Assembly (NCBI GenBank): GCA_964247055.1
Contig: OZ176050.1
Location: 1,364,001-1,428,000 of the forward strand
Length of the DNA: 64,000 nucleotides
Source: Paragordius varius
Taxonomy: Eukaryota; Nematomorpha
Reading direction: 5' to 3'
The notes below the pieces were generated by a model. That model ran no database searches. It was not told the DNA's origin and was given only the letters and a program-made list of their open reading frames with translations. The translations under genes and the position numbers were made by a program. Numbering within the stretch: position 1 is the stretch's first letter; each line of letters starts with the position of its first letter. Shown in pieces: positions 24,377-37,704 of this stretch.

Positions 24377-26548
24377 TAGTAGGACTACATCAAAATATAG
24401 AGATAGTTTGAGAAACTCTTTCATATCCGATTTTTACAACGATACTTTAAAAATTAATGTATAAAACTAGTCGCATCAATACTCAAGTTAAACTTTGTCC
24501 TTAAAAATCGGATATTGATCACCGGTGAACAAAATTATTTTTTATACATTCTCTTAGTAAGACTACATCAAAATATAGAGATAGTTTGACAAACTCTTTC
24601 ATATCCGATTTTTACAACGATACTTTAAAAATTAATGTATAAAACTAGTCGCATCAATACTCAAGTTAAACTTTGTCCTTAAAAATCGGATATTGATCAC
24701 CGGTGAACAAAATTATTTTTTATACATTCTCTTAGTAAGACTACATCAAATTATAGAGATAGTTTGACAAACTCTTTCATATCCGATTTTTACAACGATA
24801 CTTTAAAAATTAATGTATTAAACTAGTCGCATCAATACTCAAGTTAAACTTTGTCCTTAAAAATCGGATATTGGTCACCGGTGAACAAAATAATTTTTTA
24901 TACATTCTCTTAGTAAGACTACAGCAAAATATAGATTTAGTTTGACAAACTCTTTCATATCCGATTTTTACAACGATACTTTAAAATTAATGTATTAAAC
25001 TAGTCGCATCAATACTCAAGTTAAACTTTGTCCTTAAAAATCGGATATTGGTCACCGGTGAACAAAATAATTTTTTATACATTCTCTTAGTAAGACTACA
25101 GCAAAATATATAGATAGTTTGACAAACTCTTTCATATCCGATTTTTACAACGATACTTTAAAAATTAATGTATAAAACTTGTCGTATCAATATATCGCAT
25201 CAATACTCAAGTTAAACTTTGTCCTTAAAAATCGGATATTGGTCACCGGTGAACAAAATTATTTTTTAAACATTCTCTTAGTAGGACTACATCAAAATAT
25301 AGAGATAGTTTGACAAACTCTTTCATATCCGATTTTTACAACGATACTTTAAAAATTAATGTATAAAACTAGTCGCATCAATACTCAAGTTAAACTTTGT
25401 CCTTAAAAATCGGATATTGGTCACCGGTGATCAAAATAATTTTTTATACATTCTCTTAGTAAGACTACATCAAAATATAGAGATAGTTTGACAAACTCTT
25501 TCATATCCGATTTTTACAACGATACTTTAAAAATTAATGTATAAAACTTGTCGTATCAATAAATCGCATCAATACTCAAGTTAAACTTTGTCCTTAAAAA
25601 TCGGATATTGGTCACCGGTGAACAAAATTATTTTTTATACATTCTCTTAGTAAGACTACATCAAAATATAGAGATAGTTTGACAAACTCTTTCATATCCG
25701 ATTTTTACAACGATATTTAAAAATTAATGTATTAAACTAGTCGCATCAATAGTCAAGCTAAACATTGTCCTTAAAAATCGGATATTTGTCACCGGTGAAC
25801 AAAATTATTTTTTATACATTCTCTTAGTAGGACTACATCAAAATATAGAGATAGTTTGGCAAACTCTTTCATAATCGATTTTTACAACGATACTTTAAAA
25901 ATTAATGTATAAAACTAGACGCATCAATACTCAAGTTAAACTTTGTCCTTAAAAATCAAATATTGCTCACCGGTGAACAAAATTATTTTTTATACATTCT
26001 CTTAGTAAGACTACATCAAAATATAGAAATAGTTTGACAAATTCTTTCATATCCGATTTTTACAACGATACTTTAAAAATTAATGTATTAAACTAGTCGC
26101 ATCAATACTCAAGCTAAACATTGTCCTTAAAAATCGGATATTGGTCACCGGTGAACAAAACTATTTTTTATACATTCTCTTAGTAAGACTACATCAAAAT
26201 ATAGAAATAGTTTGACAAACTCTTTCATATCCGATTTTTACAACGATAGTTTAAAAATTAATGTATAAAACTAGTCGTATCAATAAATCGCATCAATACT
26301 CAAGTTAAACTTTGTCCCTAAAAATCGGATATTGGTCACCGGTGAACAAAATTATTTTTTATACATTCTCTTAGCAAGACTACATCAAAATAAGAGATAG
26401 TTTGACAAACTCTTTTATATCCGATTTTTACAACGATACTTTAAAAATTATGGTATTAAACCAGTCGCATCAATACTCAAGTTAAACTTTGTCCTTATTA
26501 ATCGGATATTGGTTACCGGTGAACAAAATGTTTTTTTATACCTTCTCT
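24377..26548. repeat. Zone III HOR unit, 12-mer copy, 2,172 bp
   Basis: It repeats the 22574 phrase from TTTGAGAAAC to CTTATTAATC but with two extra monomers at about 25,088-25,456. These are an odd ACAGCAAAATATATAG class I form with CAATATATCGC and a TAGGACT form. Offsets are 1,803 before the extra pair and 2,172 after it. The B signature ACAGC is last seen here. Confidence 0.88.
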
Positions 26549-28702
26549 TAGTAAGACTACATCAAAATATAGAAATAGTTTGACAAACTCTTTCATATCC
26601 GATTTTTACAACGATACTTTAAAAATTAATGTATAAAACTAGTCGTATCAATAAATCGCATCAATACTCAAGTTAAATTTTGTCCTTAAAAATCGGATAT
26701 TGGTCACCGGTTAACAAAATTATTTTATATACATTCTCTTAGTAAGACTACATCAAAATATAGAGATAGTTTGACAAACTCTCTTATATCCGATTTTTAC
26801 AACGATACTTTATAAATTAATGTATAAAACTAGTCGCATCAATACTCAAATTAAACTTTGTCCTTAAAAATCGAATATTGGTCACCAATGAACAAAATTA
26901 TTTTTTATACATTCTCTTAGTAAGACTACATCAAAATATAGAAATATTTTGACAAACTCTTTCATATCCGATTTTTACAACGATACTTTAAAAATTAATG
27001 TATTAAACTAGTCGCATCAATACTCAAGCTAAACATTGTTCTTAAAAATCGGATATTGGTCACCGGTGAACAAAATTATTTTTTATACATTCTCTTAGCA
27101 AGACTACATCAAAATATAGAGATAGTTTGACAAACTCTTTCATATCCGATTTTTACAACGATACTTTAAAAATTAATGTATAAAACTAGTCGCATCAATA
27201 CTCAAGTTAAACTTTGTGCTTAAAAATCGAATATACCGGTGAACAAAATTATTTTTTATACATTCTCTTAGCAAGACTACATCAAAATATAGAGATAGTT
27301 TGACAAACTCTTTCATATCCGATTTTTACAACGATACTTTATAAATTAATGTATAAAACTAGTCGTATCAATAAATCGCACCAATACTCAAGTTAAACTT
27401 TGTCCTTAAAAATCGGATTTTGATCACCGGTGAACAAAATTATTTTTTATACATTCTCTTAGTAGGACTACATCAAAATATAGAGATAGTTTGGCAAACT
27501 CTTTCATATCCGATTTTTAAAACGATACTTTAAAAATTAATGTATAAAACTAGTCGCATCAATACTCAAGTTAAATTTTGTCCTTAAAAATGGGATATTG
27601 GTCACCGGTGAACAAAATTATTTTTTATACATTCTCTTAGTAGGACTATATCAAAATATAGATATATTTGACAAACTCTTTCATATCCGATTTTTACAAC
27701 GATACTTTAAAAATTAATGTATTAAACTACTCGCATCAATACTCAAGTTAAACTTTGTCCTTAAAAATCGGATATTGGTCACCGGTGAACAAAATTATTT
27801 TTTATACATTCTCTTAGTAATACTACATCAAAATATAGAGATAGTTTGACCTCTTTCATATCCGATTTTTACAACGATACTTTAAAAATTAATGTATAAA
27901 ACTAGTCGCATCAATACTCAAGTTAAACTTTGTCCTTAAAAATCGGATATTGGTCACCGGTGAACAAAATAATTTTTTATACATTCTCTTAGTAGGACTA
28001 CATCAAAATATAGAGATAGCTTGACAAACTCTTTCATATCTGATTTTTACAACGATACTTTAAAAATTAATGTATAAAACTAGTCGCATCAATACTCAGT
28101 CCTTAAAAATCGGATATTGGTCACCGATGAACAAAATTATTTTTTATACATTCTCTTAGTAAGACTACATCAAAATATAGAAATAGTTTGACAAACTCTT
28201 TCATATCCAATTTTTACAACGATACTTTAAAAATTAATGTATTAAACTAGTCGCATCAATACTCAAGTTAAACTTTGTCCCAAAAATCGGATATTGGTCA
28301 CCGGTGAACAAAATTATTTTTTATACATTCTCTTAGCAAGACTACATCAAAATATAGAGATAGTTTGACAAACTCTTTCATATCCGATTTTTACAACGAT
28401 ACTTTATAAATTAATGTATAAAACTAGTCGTATCAATAAATCGCATCAATACTCAAGTTAAACTTTGTCCTTTAAAATCGGATTTTGATCACCGGTGAAC
28501 AAAATTATTTTTTATACATTCTCTTAGTAGGACTACATCAAAATATAGAGATAGTTTGGCAAACTCTTTCATATCCGATTTTTAAAACGATACTTTAAAA
28601 ATTAATGTATAAAACTAGTCGCATCAATACTCAAGTTAAACTTTGTCCTTAAAAATCGGATATTGGTCACCGGTGAACAAAATTATTTTTTATACATTCT
28701 CT

Positions 28703-29224
28703 TAGTAGGACTACATCAAAATATAGAGATAGTTTGGCAAACTCTTTCATATCCGATTTTTACAACGATACTTTAAAAATTAATGTATAAAACTAGTCGC
28801 ATCAATACTCAAGTTAAACTTTGTCCTTAAAAATCGGATATTGGTCACCGGTGAACAAAATAATTTTTTATACATTCTCTTAGTAAGACTACATCAAAAT
28901 ATAGAGATAGCTTGACAAACTCTTTCATATCTGATTTTTACAACGATACTTTAAAAATTAATGTATAAAACTAGTCGCATCAATACTCAGTCTTAAAAAT
29001 CGGATATTGGTCACCGGTGAACAAAATTATTTTTTATACATTCTCTTAGTAAGACTACATCAAAATATAGAAATAGTTTGACAAACTCTTTCATATCCAA
29101 TTTTTACAACGATACTTTAAAAATTAATGTATTAAACTAGTCGCATCAATACTCAAGTTAAACTTTGTCCTTAAAAATCGGATATTGGTCACCGGTGAAC
29201 AAAATTATTTTTTATACATTCTCA
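28703..29224. repeat. Zone IV trimer, copy with partner at 30455-30971
   Basis: Three monomers: TAGGACT/TTTGGCAAAC (28703), AGCTTGAC with CTGATTTTT and CTCAGTCTTAAA (28881), and GAAATAG with CCAATTTTT (29047). The same trio occurs at 30455-30971 (offset 1,752), and its last two members also at 27990-28333. The CTGAT and CCAAT changes are transitions at one CpG. Confidence 0.85.
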
Positions 29225-30454
29225 TAGTAGGACTACATCAAAATATAGAGATAGTTTGGCAAACTCTTTCATATCCGATTTTTAAAACGATACTTTAAAA
29301 ATTAATGTATAAAACTAGTCGCATCAATACTCAAGTTAAACTTTGTCATTAAACGAATATTGGTCACCGGTGAATAAAATTATTTTTTATACATTCTCTT
29401 AGTAAGACTACATCAAAATATAGAAATATTTTGACAAACTCTTTCATATCTTTTTACAACGATACTTTAAAAATTAATGTATTAAACTAGTCGCATCAAT
29501 ACTCAAGCTAAACATTGTAATTAAAAATCGGATATTGGTCACCGGTGAACAAAATTATTTTTTATAAATTCTCTTAGCAAGACTACATCAAAATATAGAG
29601 ATAGTTTGACAAATTCTTTCATATCCGATTTTTACAACGATACTTTAAAAATTAATGTATAAAACTAGTCGCATCAATACTCAAGTTAAACTTTGTCCTT
29701 AAAAATGGGATATTGGTCACCGGTGAACAAAACTATTTTTTATACTTTCTCTTAGTAAGACTACATCAAAATATAGAGATAGTTTGACCTCTTTCATATC
29801 CGATTTTTACAACGATACTTTAAAAATTAATGTATAAAACTAGTCGCATCAATACTCAAGTAAAACTTTGTCCTAAAAAATCGGATATTGGTCACCGGTG
29901 AACAAAATTATTTTTTATATATTCTCTTAGTAAGACCACATCAAAATATAGAGATAGTTTGACCTCTTTCATATCCGATTTTTACAACATACTTTAAAAA
30001 TTAATGTATAAAACTAGTCGCATCAATACTCAAGTTAAACTTTGTCCTTAAAAATCGAATATTGGTCACCGGTGAACAAAATTATTTTTTATACATTCTC
30101 TTAGTAAGACTACATCAAAATATAGAGATAGTTTGACAAATTCATTCATATCCGATTTTTACAACGATACTTTAAAAATTAATGTATAAAACTAGTCGCA
30201 TCAATACTCAAGTTAAACTTTGTCCTTAAAAACCGGATATTGGTCACCGGTGGAAAAAAATATTTTGTATACTTTCTCTTAGCAAGACTACATCAAAATA
30301 TAGAGATAGTTTGACAAACTCTATATCCGATTTTTACAACGATACTTTAAAAATTAATGTATAAAACTAGTCGCATCAATACTCAAGTTAAACTTTGTCC
30401 TTAAAAATCGGATATTGGTCACCGGTGAACAAAATTATTTTTTATACATTCTCT

Positions 30455-30971
30455 TAGTAGGACTACATCAAAATATAGAGATAGTTTGGCAAACTCTTTC
30501 ATATCCGATTTTTACAACGATACTTTAAAAATTAATGTATAAAACTAGTCGCATCAATACTCAAGTTAAACTTTGTCCTTAAAAATCGGATATTGGTCAC
30601 CGGTGAACAAAATAATTTTTTATACATTCTCTTAGTAAGACTACATCAAAATATAGAGATAGCTTGACAAACTCTTTCATATCTGATTTTTACAACGATA
30701 CTTTAAAAATTAATGTATAAAACTAGTCGCATCAATACTCAGTCTTAAAAATCGGATATTGGTCACCGGTGAACAAAATTATTTTTTATACATTCTCTTA
30801 GTAAGACTACATCAAAATATAGAAATAGTTTGACAAACTCTTTCATATCCAATTTTTACAACGATACTTTAAAAATTAATGTATAAAACTAGTCTCATCA
30901 ATACTCAAGTTAAACTTTGTCCTTAAAAATCGAATATACAGGTGAACAAAATTATATTTTATATATTCTCT
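30455..30971. repeat. Zone IV trimer, second copy
   Basis: Matches 28703-29224 in order and private variants. The third member (30799) switches in its right half to ATAAAACTAGTCTC and CGAATATACAGG, which belong to another phrase, so it looks chimeric. Confidence 0.82.
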
Positions 30972-31142
30972 TAGTAGGACTACATCAAAATTTAGAGATA
31001 GTTTGGCAAACTCTCTCATATCCGATTTTTACAACGATCCTTTAAAAAATAATGTATAAAACTAGTCGCATCAAGTAAAACTTTGTCCTAAAAAATCGGA
31101 TATTGGTCACCGGTGAACAAAACTATTTTTTATACATTCTCT

Positions 31143-31675
31143 TAGTAAGACTACATCAAAATATAGAGATAGTTTGACAAACTCTTTCATATCCGATTTT
31201 TACAACGATATTTAAAAATTAATGTATAAAACTAGTCGCATCAATACTCAAGTTAAACTTTGTTATTAAAAATCGGATATTGGTCACCGGTGAACAAAAT
31301 TATTTTTTATACATTCTCTTAGTAGGACTACATCAAAATACAGAGATAGTTTGGCAAACTCTTTCATATCCGATTTTTACAACGATACTTTAAAAATTAA
31401 TGTATAAAACTAGTCGCATCAATACTCAAGTTAAACTTTGTCCTTAAAAACCGGATATTGGTCACCGGTGAACAAAATTATTTTTTATACATTCTCTTAG
31501 TAAGACTACATCAAAATATAGGGATAGTTTGACAAACTCTTTCATATCCGATTTTTACAACGATACTTTAAAAAATAATGTATTAAACTAATCGCATCAA
31601 TACTCAAGTTAAACTTTGTCCTTAAAAATCGAATATTGGTCACCGGTGAACAAAATTATTTTTTATACATTCTCT
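31143..31675. repeat. Zone IV trimer with partner at 32725-33257
   Basis: Members: ATATTTAAAAATT with TTTGTTATTAAAAATC (31143), TAGGACT with ATACAGAG (31320), and AAAAAATAATG with AACTAATCGC (31498). The same three stand at 32725, 32902 and 33080 (offset 1,582). The GTTATT plus ATACAGAG pair is reused in the zone V 11-mer and in zone VII. Confidence 0.84.
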
Positions 31676-32197
31676 TAATAAGACCACATCAAAATATAGA
31701 GATAGTTTGACCTCTTTCATATCCGATTTTTACAACATACTTTAAAAATTAATGTATAAAACTAGTCGCATCAATACTCAAGTTAAACTTTGTCCTTAAA
31801 AATCGGATATTGGTCACCGGTGAACAAAATTATTTTTTATACATTCTCTTAGTAAGACTACATCAAAATATAGAGATAGTTTGAAAAACTCTTTCATATC
31901 CGATTTTTACAACGATTCTTTAAAAATTAATGTATTAAACTAGTCGCATCAATACTCAAGTTAAACTTTATCCTTAAAAATCAGATATTGGTCACCGGTG
32001 GAAAAAAATATTTTGTATACTTTCTCTTAGCAAGACTACATCAAAATATAGAGATAGTTTGACAAACTCTATATCCGATTTTTACAACGATACTTTAAAA
32101 ATTAATGTATAAAACTAGTCGCATCAATACTCAAGTTAAACTTTGTCCTTAAAAATCGAATATACAGGTGAACAAAATTATTTTTTATACATTCTCT
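31676..32197. repeat. Zone IV trimer, copy of 29928-30454
   Basis: S form with ACAACATAC (31676), an A form (31850) and GCAAGACT with AACTCTATATCC (32028) match 29928, 30102 and 30280 at offset 1,748. The junction GGTGGAAAAAAATATTTTG is shared. The last monomer of this copy ends in CGAATATACAGG rather than TCGGATATTGG. Confidence 0.82.
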
Positions 32198-32901
32198 TAG
32201 TAGGACTACATCAAAATTTAGAGATAGTTTGGCAAACTCTCTCATATCCGATTTTTAAAACGATACTTTAAAAATTAATGTATAAAACTAGTCGCATCAA
32301 TACTCAAGTTAAACTTTGTCCTTAAAAATCGAATATTGGTCACTAGTGAACAAAATTATTTTTTATACATTCTCTTAGTAAGACTACATCAAAATATAGA
32401 GATAGTTTGACCTCTTTCATATCAGATTTTTACAACATACTTTAAAAATTAATGTATAAAACTAGTCGCATCAATACTCAAGTAAAACTTTGTCCTAAAA
32501 AATCGGATATTGGTCACCGGTGAACAAAATTATTTTTTATACATTCTCTTAGTAAGACTACATCAAAATATAGAGATAGTTTGACCTCTTTCATATCAGA
32601 TTTTTACAACGATACTTTAAAAATTAATGTATAAAACTAGTCGCATCAATACTCAAGTTTAATTTTGTCCTTAAAAATGGGATATTGGTCACCGGTGAAC
32701 AAAACTATTTTTTATACATTCTCTTAGTAAGACTACATCAAAATATAGAGATAGTTTGACAAACTCTTTCATATCCGATTTTTACAACGATATTTAAAAA
32801 TTAATGTATAAAACTAGTCGCATCAATACTCAAGTTAAACTTTGTTATTAAAAATCGGATATTGGTCACCGGTGAACAAAATTATTTTTTATACATTCTC
32901 T

Positions 32902-35900
32902 TAGTAGGACTACATCAAAATACAGAGATAGTTTGGCAAACTCTTTCATATCCGATTTTTACAACGATACTTTAAAAATTAATGTATAAAACTAGTCGCA
33001 TCAATACTCAAGTTAAACTTTGTCCTTATAAACCATATATTGGTCACCGGTGAACAAAATTATTTTTTATACATTCTCTTAGTAAGACTACATCAAAATA
33101 TAGAGATAGTTTGACAAACTCTTTCATATCCGATTTTTACAACGATACTTTAAAAAATAATGTATTAAACTAATCGCATCAATACTCAAGTTAAACATAG
33201 TCCTTAAAAATCGAATATTGGTCACCGGTGAACAAAATTATTTTTTATACATTCTCTTAGTAAGACTACATCAAAATATAGAGATAGTTTGACAAATTCA
33301 TTCATATCCGATTTTTACAACGATACTTTAAAAATTATTAAAACTAGTCTCATCAATACTCAAGTTAAACTTTGTCCTTAAAAATCGAATATACAGGTAA
33401 ACAAAATTATATTTTATACATTCTCTTAGTAGGACTACATCAAAATTTAGAGATAGTTTGGCAAACTCTCTCATATCCGATTTTTAAAACGATACTTTAA
33501 AAATTAATGTATAAAACTAGTCGCATCAATACTCAAGTTAAACTTTGTCCTTAAAAATCGAATATTGGTCACTAGTGAACAAAATTATTTTTTATACATT
33601 CTCTTAGTAAGACTACATCAAAATATAGAGATAGTTTGACAAACTCTTTCATATCCGATTTTTACAACGATACTTTAAAAATTAATGTGTTAAACTAGTC
33701 GTATCAATACTCAAGTTAAACTTTGTCCTTAAAAATCGAATATTGGTCACCGGTGAACAAAATTATTTTTTAAACATTCTCTTAGTAAGACTACATCAAA
33801 ATATAGAGATAGTTTGACAAACTCTTTAATATCCGATTTTTACAACGATACTTTAAAAATTAATGTATTAAACTAGTCGCATCAATACTCAAGCTAAACA
33901 TTGTCCTTAAAAATCGGATATTGTCACCGGTGAACTAAATTATTTTGTATACATTCTCTTAGCAAGACTACATCAAAATATAGAGATAGTTTGACAAACT
34001 CTTTCATATCCGATTTTTACAATAATACTTTAAAAATTAATGTATAAAACTAGTCGCATGATTACTCAAGTTAAACTTTGTCCTAAAAAATCGGATATTG
34101 GTCACCGGTGAACAAAATTATTTTTTATACATTCTCTTAGTAAGACTACATCAAAATATAGAGATAGTTTGACCTCTTTCATATCAGATTTTTACAACAT
34201 ACTTTAAAAATTAATGTATAAAACTAGTCGCATCAATACTCAAGTTTAATTTTGTCCTTAAAATGGGATATTGGTCATCGGTGAACAAAATTATTTTTTA
34301 TACATTCTCTTAGTAAGACTACATCAAAATATAGAGATAGTTTGAAAAACTCTTTCATATCCGATTTTTACAACGATACTTTAAAAATTAATGTATAAAA
34401 CTAGTCGCATCAATACTCAAGTAAAACTTTGTCCTAAAAAATCGGATATTGGTCACCGGTGAACAAAATTATTTTTTATACATTCTCTTAGTAAGACTAC
34501 ATCAAAATATAGAGATAGTTTGACCTCTTTCATATCAGATTTTTACAACATACTTTAAAAATTAATGTATAAAACTAGTCGCATCAATACTCAAGTTTAA
34601 TTTTGTCCTTAAAAATGGGATATTGGTCACCGGTGAACAAAATTATTTTTTATACATTCTCTTAGTAAGACTACATCAAAATATAGAGATAGTTTGAAAA
34701 ACTCTTTCATATCCGATTTTTACAACGATACTTTAAAAATTAATGTATAAAACTAGTCGCATCAATATTCAAGCTAAACATTGTCCTTAAAAATCGGATA
34801 TTGGTCACCGGTGAACAAAACTATTTTTTATACATTCTCTTAGTAGGACTACATCAAAATACAGAGATAGTTTGGCAAACTCTTTCATATCCGATTTTTA
34901 CAACGATACTTTAAAAATTAATGTATAAAACTAGTCGCATCAATACTCAAGTTAAACTTTGTCCTTAAAAACCGGATATTGGTCACCGGTGAACAAAATT
35001 ATTTTTTATACATTCTCTTAGCAAGACTACATCAAAATATAGAGATAGTTTGACAAACTCTTTCATATCCGATTTTTACAACGATACTTTAAAAATTAAT
35101 GTATAAAACTAGTCGTATCAATAAATCGCATCAATACTCAAGTTAAACTTTGTCCTTAAAAATCGAATATACCCGTGAACAAAATTATTTTTTATACATT
35201 CTCTTAGTAGGAGTACATAAAAATATAAAGATAGTTTGACAAACTCTTTCATATCCGATTTTTACAACGATACTTTAAAAATTATGGTATTAAACCAGTC
35301 GCACCAATACTCAAGTTAAACTTTGTCCTTAAAAATCGGATATTGGTCACCGGTGAACAAAATTATTTTTTATACATTCTCTTAGTAAGACTACATCAAA
35401 ATATAGAGATAGTTTGACAAACTCTTTCATATCCGATTTTTACAACGATACTTTAAAAATTAATGTATTAAACTAGTCGCATCAATACTCAAGCTAAACA
35501 TTGTCCTTAAAAATCGGATATTGGTCACCGGTGAACAAAACTATTTTTTATACATTCTCTTAGTAAGACTACATCAAAATATAGAGATAGTTTGACAAAC
35601 TCTTTCACATCCGATTTTTACAACGATACTTTAAAAATTAATGTATAAAACTAGTCGTCTCAATAAATCGCATCAATACTCAAGTTAAACTTTGTCCTTA
35701 AAAATCGGATATTGGTCACCGGTGAACAAAATTATTTTTTATCCATTCTCTTAGTAGGACTACATCAAAATATAGAGATAGTTTGGCAAACTCTTTCATA
35801 TTCGATTTTTACAACGATACATTAAAAATTATGGTATTAAACCAGTCGCATCAATACTCAAGTTAAACTTTGTCCTTAAAAATCGAATATTGGTCACTAG

Positions 35901-36107
35901 TGAACAAAATTATTTTTTATACATTCTCTTAGTAAGACTATATCAAAATATAGAGATAGTTTGACAAACTCTTTCATATCCGATTTTTACAACGATACTT
36001 TAAAAATTAATGTGTTAAACTAGTCGCATCAATACTCAAGTTAAACTTTGTCCTTAAAAATCGAATATTGGTCACCGGTTAACAAAATTATTTTTTAAGC
36101 ATTCTCT
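32902..36107. repeat. Zone V duplicated segment, copy 1, left part
   Basis: Aligns with 39521-43058. Shared private markers: CTTATAAACCATATATTG (about 33026 and 39645), ACAATAATAC (34019 and 40456), AGGAGTACATAAAAATATAAAG (35210 and 42161), TAGTCGTCTCAATAAATCG (35653 and 42604). The offset moves 6,619, 6,437, 6,602, 6,951 as whole monomers are lost or gained in one copy. The monomer at 35019 looks chimeric: it begins like 41621 and ends like 41989 (CGAATATACCCG), so two monomers are absent here. Confidence 0.87.
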
Positions 36108-37704
36108 TAGTAAGACTACATCAAAATATAGAGATAGTTTGACAAACTCTTTCATATCCGATTTTTACAACGATACTTTAAAAATTAATGTATAAAACTA
36201 GTCGCATCAATACTCAAGTTAAACTTTGTCCTTAAAAATCGGATATTGGTCACCGGTGAACAAAACTATTTTTTATACATTCTCTTAGTAAGACTACATC
36301 AAAATATAGAGATAGTTTGACCTCTTTCATATCCGATTTTTACAACGATACTTTAAAAATTAATGTATAAAACTAGTCGCATCAATACTCAAGTAAAACT
36401 TTGTCCTAAAAAATCGGAAATTGGTCACCGGTGAACAAAATTATTTTTTATACATTCTCTTAGTAAGACTACATCAAAATATAGAGATAGTTTGACCTCT
36501 TTCATATCAGATTTTTACAACATACTTTAAAAATTAATGTATAAAACTAGTCGCATCAATACTCAAGTTTAATTTTGTCCTTAAAAATGGGATATTGGTC
36601 ACCGGTGAACAAAATTATTTTTTATACATTCTCTTAGTAAGACTACATCAAAATATAGAGATAGTTTGAAAAACTCTTTCATATCCGATTTTTACAACGA
36701 TACTTTAAAAATTAATGTATAAAACTAGTCGCATCAATACTCAAGCTAAACATTGTCTTAAAAATCGGATATTGGTCACCGGTGAACAAAACTATTTTTT
36801 ATACATTCTCTTAGTAAGACTACATCAAAATATAGAGATAGTTTGACAAACTCTTTCATATCCGATTTTTACAACGATATTTAAAAATTAATGTATAAAA
36901 CTAGTCGCATCAATACTCAAGTTAAACTTTGTTATTAAAAATCGGATATTGGTCACCGGTGAACAAAATTATTTTTTATACATTCTCTTAGTAGGACTAC
37001 ATCAAAATACAGAGATAGTTTGGCAAACTCTTTCATATCCGATTTTTACAACGATACTTTAAAAATTAATGTATAAAACTAGTCGCATCAATACTCAAGT
37101 TAAACTTTGTCCTTAAAAACCGGATATTGGTCACCGGTGAACAAAATTATTTTTTATACATTCTCTTAGCAAGACTACATCAAAATATAGAGATAGTTTG
37201 ACAAACTCTTTCATATCCGATTTTTACAACGATACTTTAAAAATTAATGTATAAAACTAGTCGTATCAATAAATCGCATCAATACTCAAGTTAAACTTTG
37301 TCCTTAAAAATCGGATATTGGTCACCGGTGAACAAAATTATTTTTTATACATTCTCTTAGTAGGACTACATCAAAATATAGAGATAGTTTGGCAAACTCT
37401 TTCATATCCGATTTTTACAACGATACTTTAAAAATTATGGTATTAAACCAGTCGTATCAATACTCAAGTTAAACTTTGTCCTTAAAAATCGGATATTGGT
37501 CACCGGTGAACAAAATTATTTTTTATACATTCTCTTAGTAAGACTACATCAAAATATAGAGATAGTTTGACAAATTCATTCATATCCGATTTTTACAACG
37601 ATATTATAAAAATTATTAAAACTAGTCCCATCAATACTCAAGTTAAACTTTGTCCTTAAAAATCGAATATACCCGTGAACAAAATTATTTTTTATACATT
37701 CTCT
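36108..37704. repeat. Zone V 11-mer phrase, first copy, nine members
   Basis: Starts: 36108, 36286 (S), 36461 (S), 36635 (TTTGAAAAAC, C form), 36812 (GTTATT), 36989 (ATACAGAG), 37167 (I), 37358 (G with P), 37536 (T with X). The two closing members seen in the later copies are absent or altered: the next monomer (37705) already has the TTTGATAAAC form with a different right half. Confidence 0.87.

Larger units (their letters stand above)
26549..32901. repeat. Zone IV: less ordered satellite with many private variants
   Basis: About 36 monomers without a dominant long phrase. Private changes pile up: CTGATTTTT and CCAATTTTT in inverted-repeat arm 1, loss of AGTTAAACTTT giving CTCAGTCTTAAA, AATATACCGG and AATATACAGG in the second arm region, GGTGGAAAAAAAT, TTAATAAGACCAC, and several short deletions (monomers 27990-28156 and 30633-30798 are 166-167 bp). 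The S form first appears at 27815. Short phrase copies inside are listed separately. The mix suggests less recent homogenisation than in the neighbouring zones. Confidence 0.85.

Noticed and set aside
32550-32724. Selection for long-range pairing of the two 14-bp arms through compensatory changes
   Set aside because: The amplified class S changes fall at non-partner positions and weaken pairing, so the sequence gives no co-variation support.
26549-32901. Degenerate mobile-element or viral remnant hidden in the least ordered zone
   Set aside because: Every stretch still aligns to the monomer from end to end. I found no terminal repeats, target-site duplications, poly-A tails or coding remnants.
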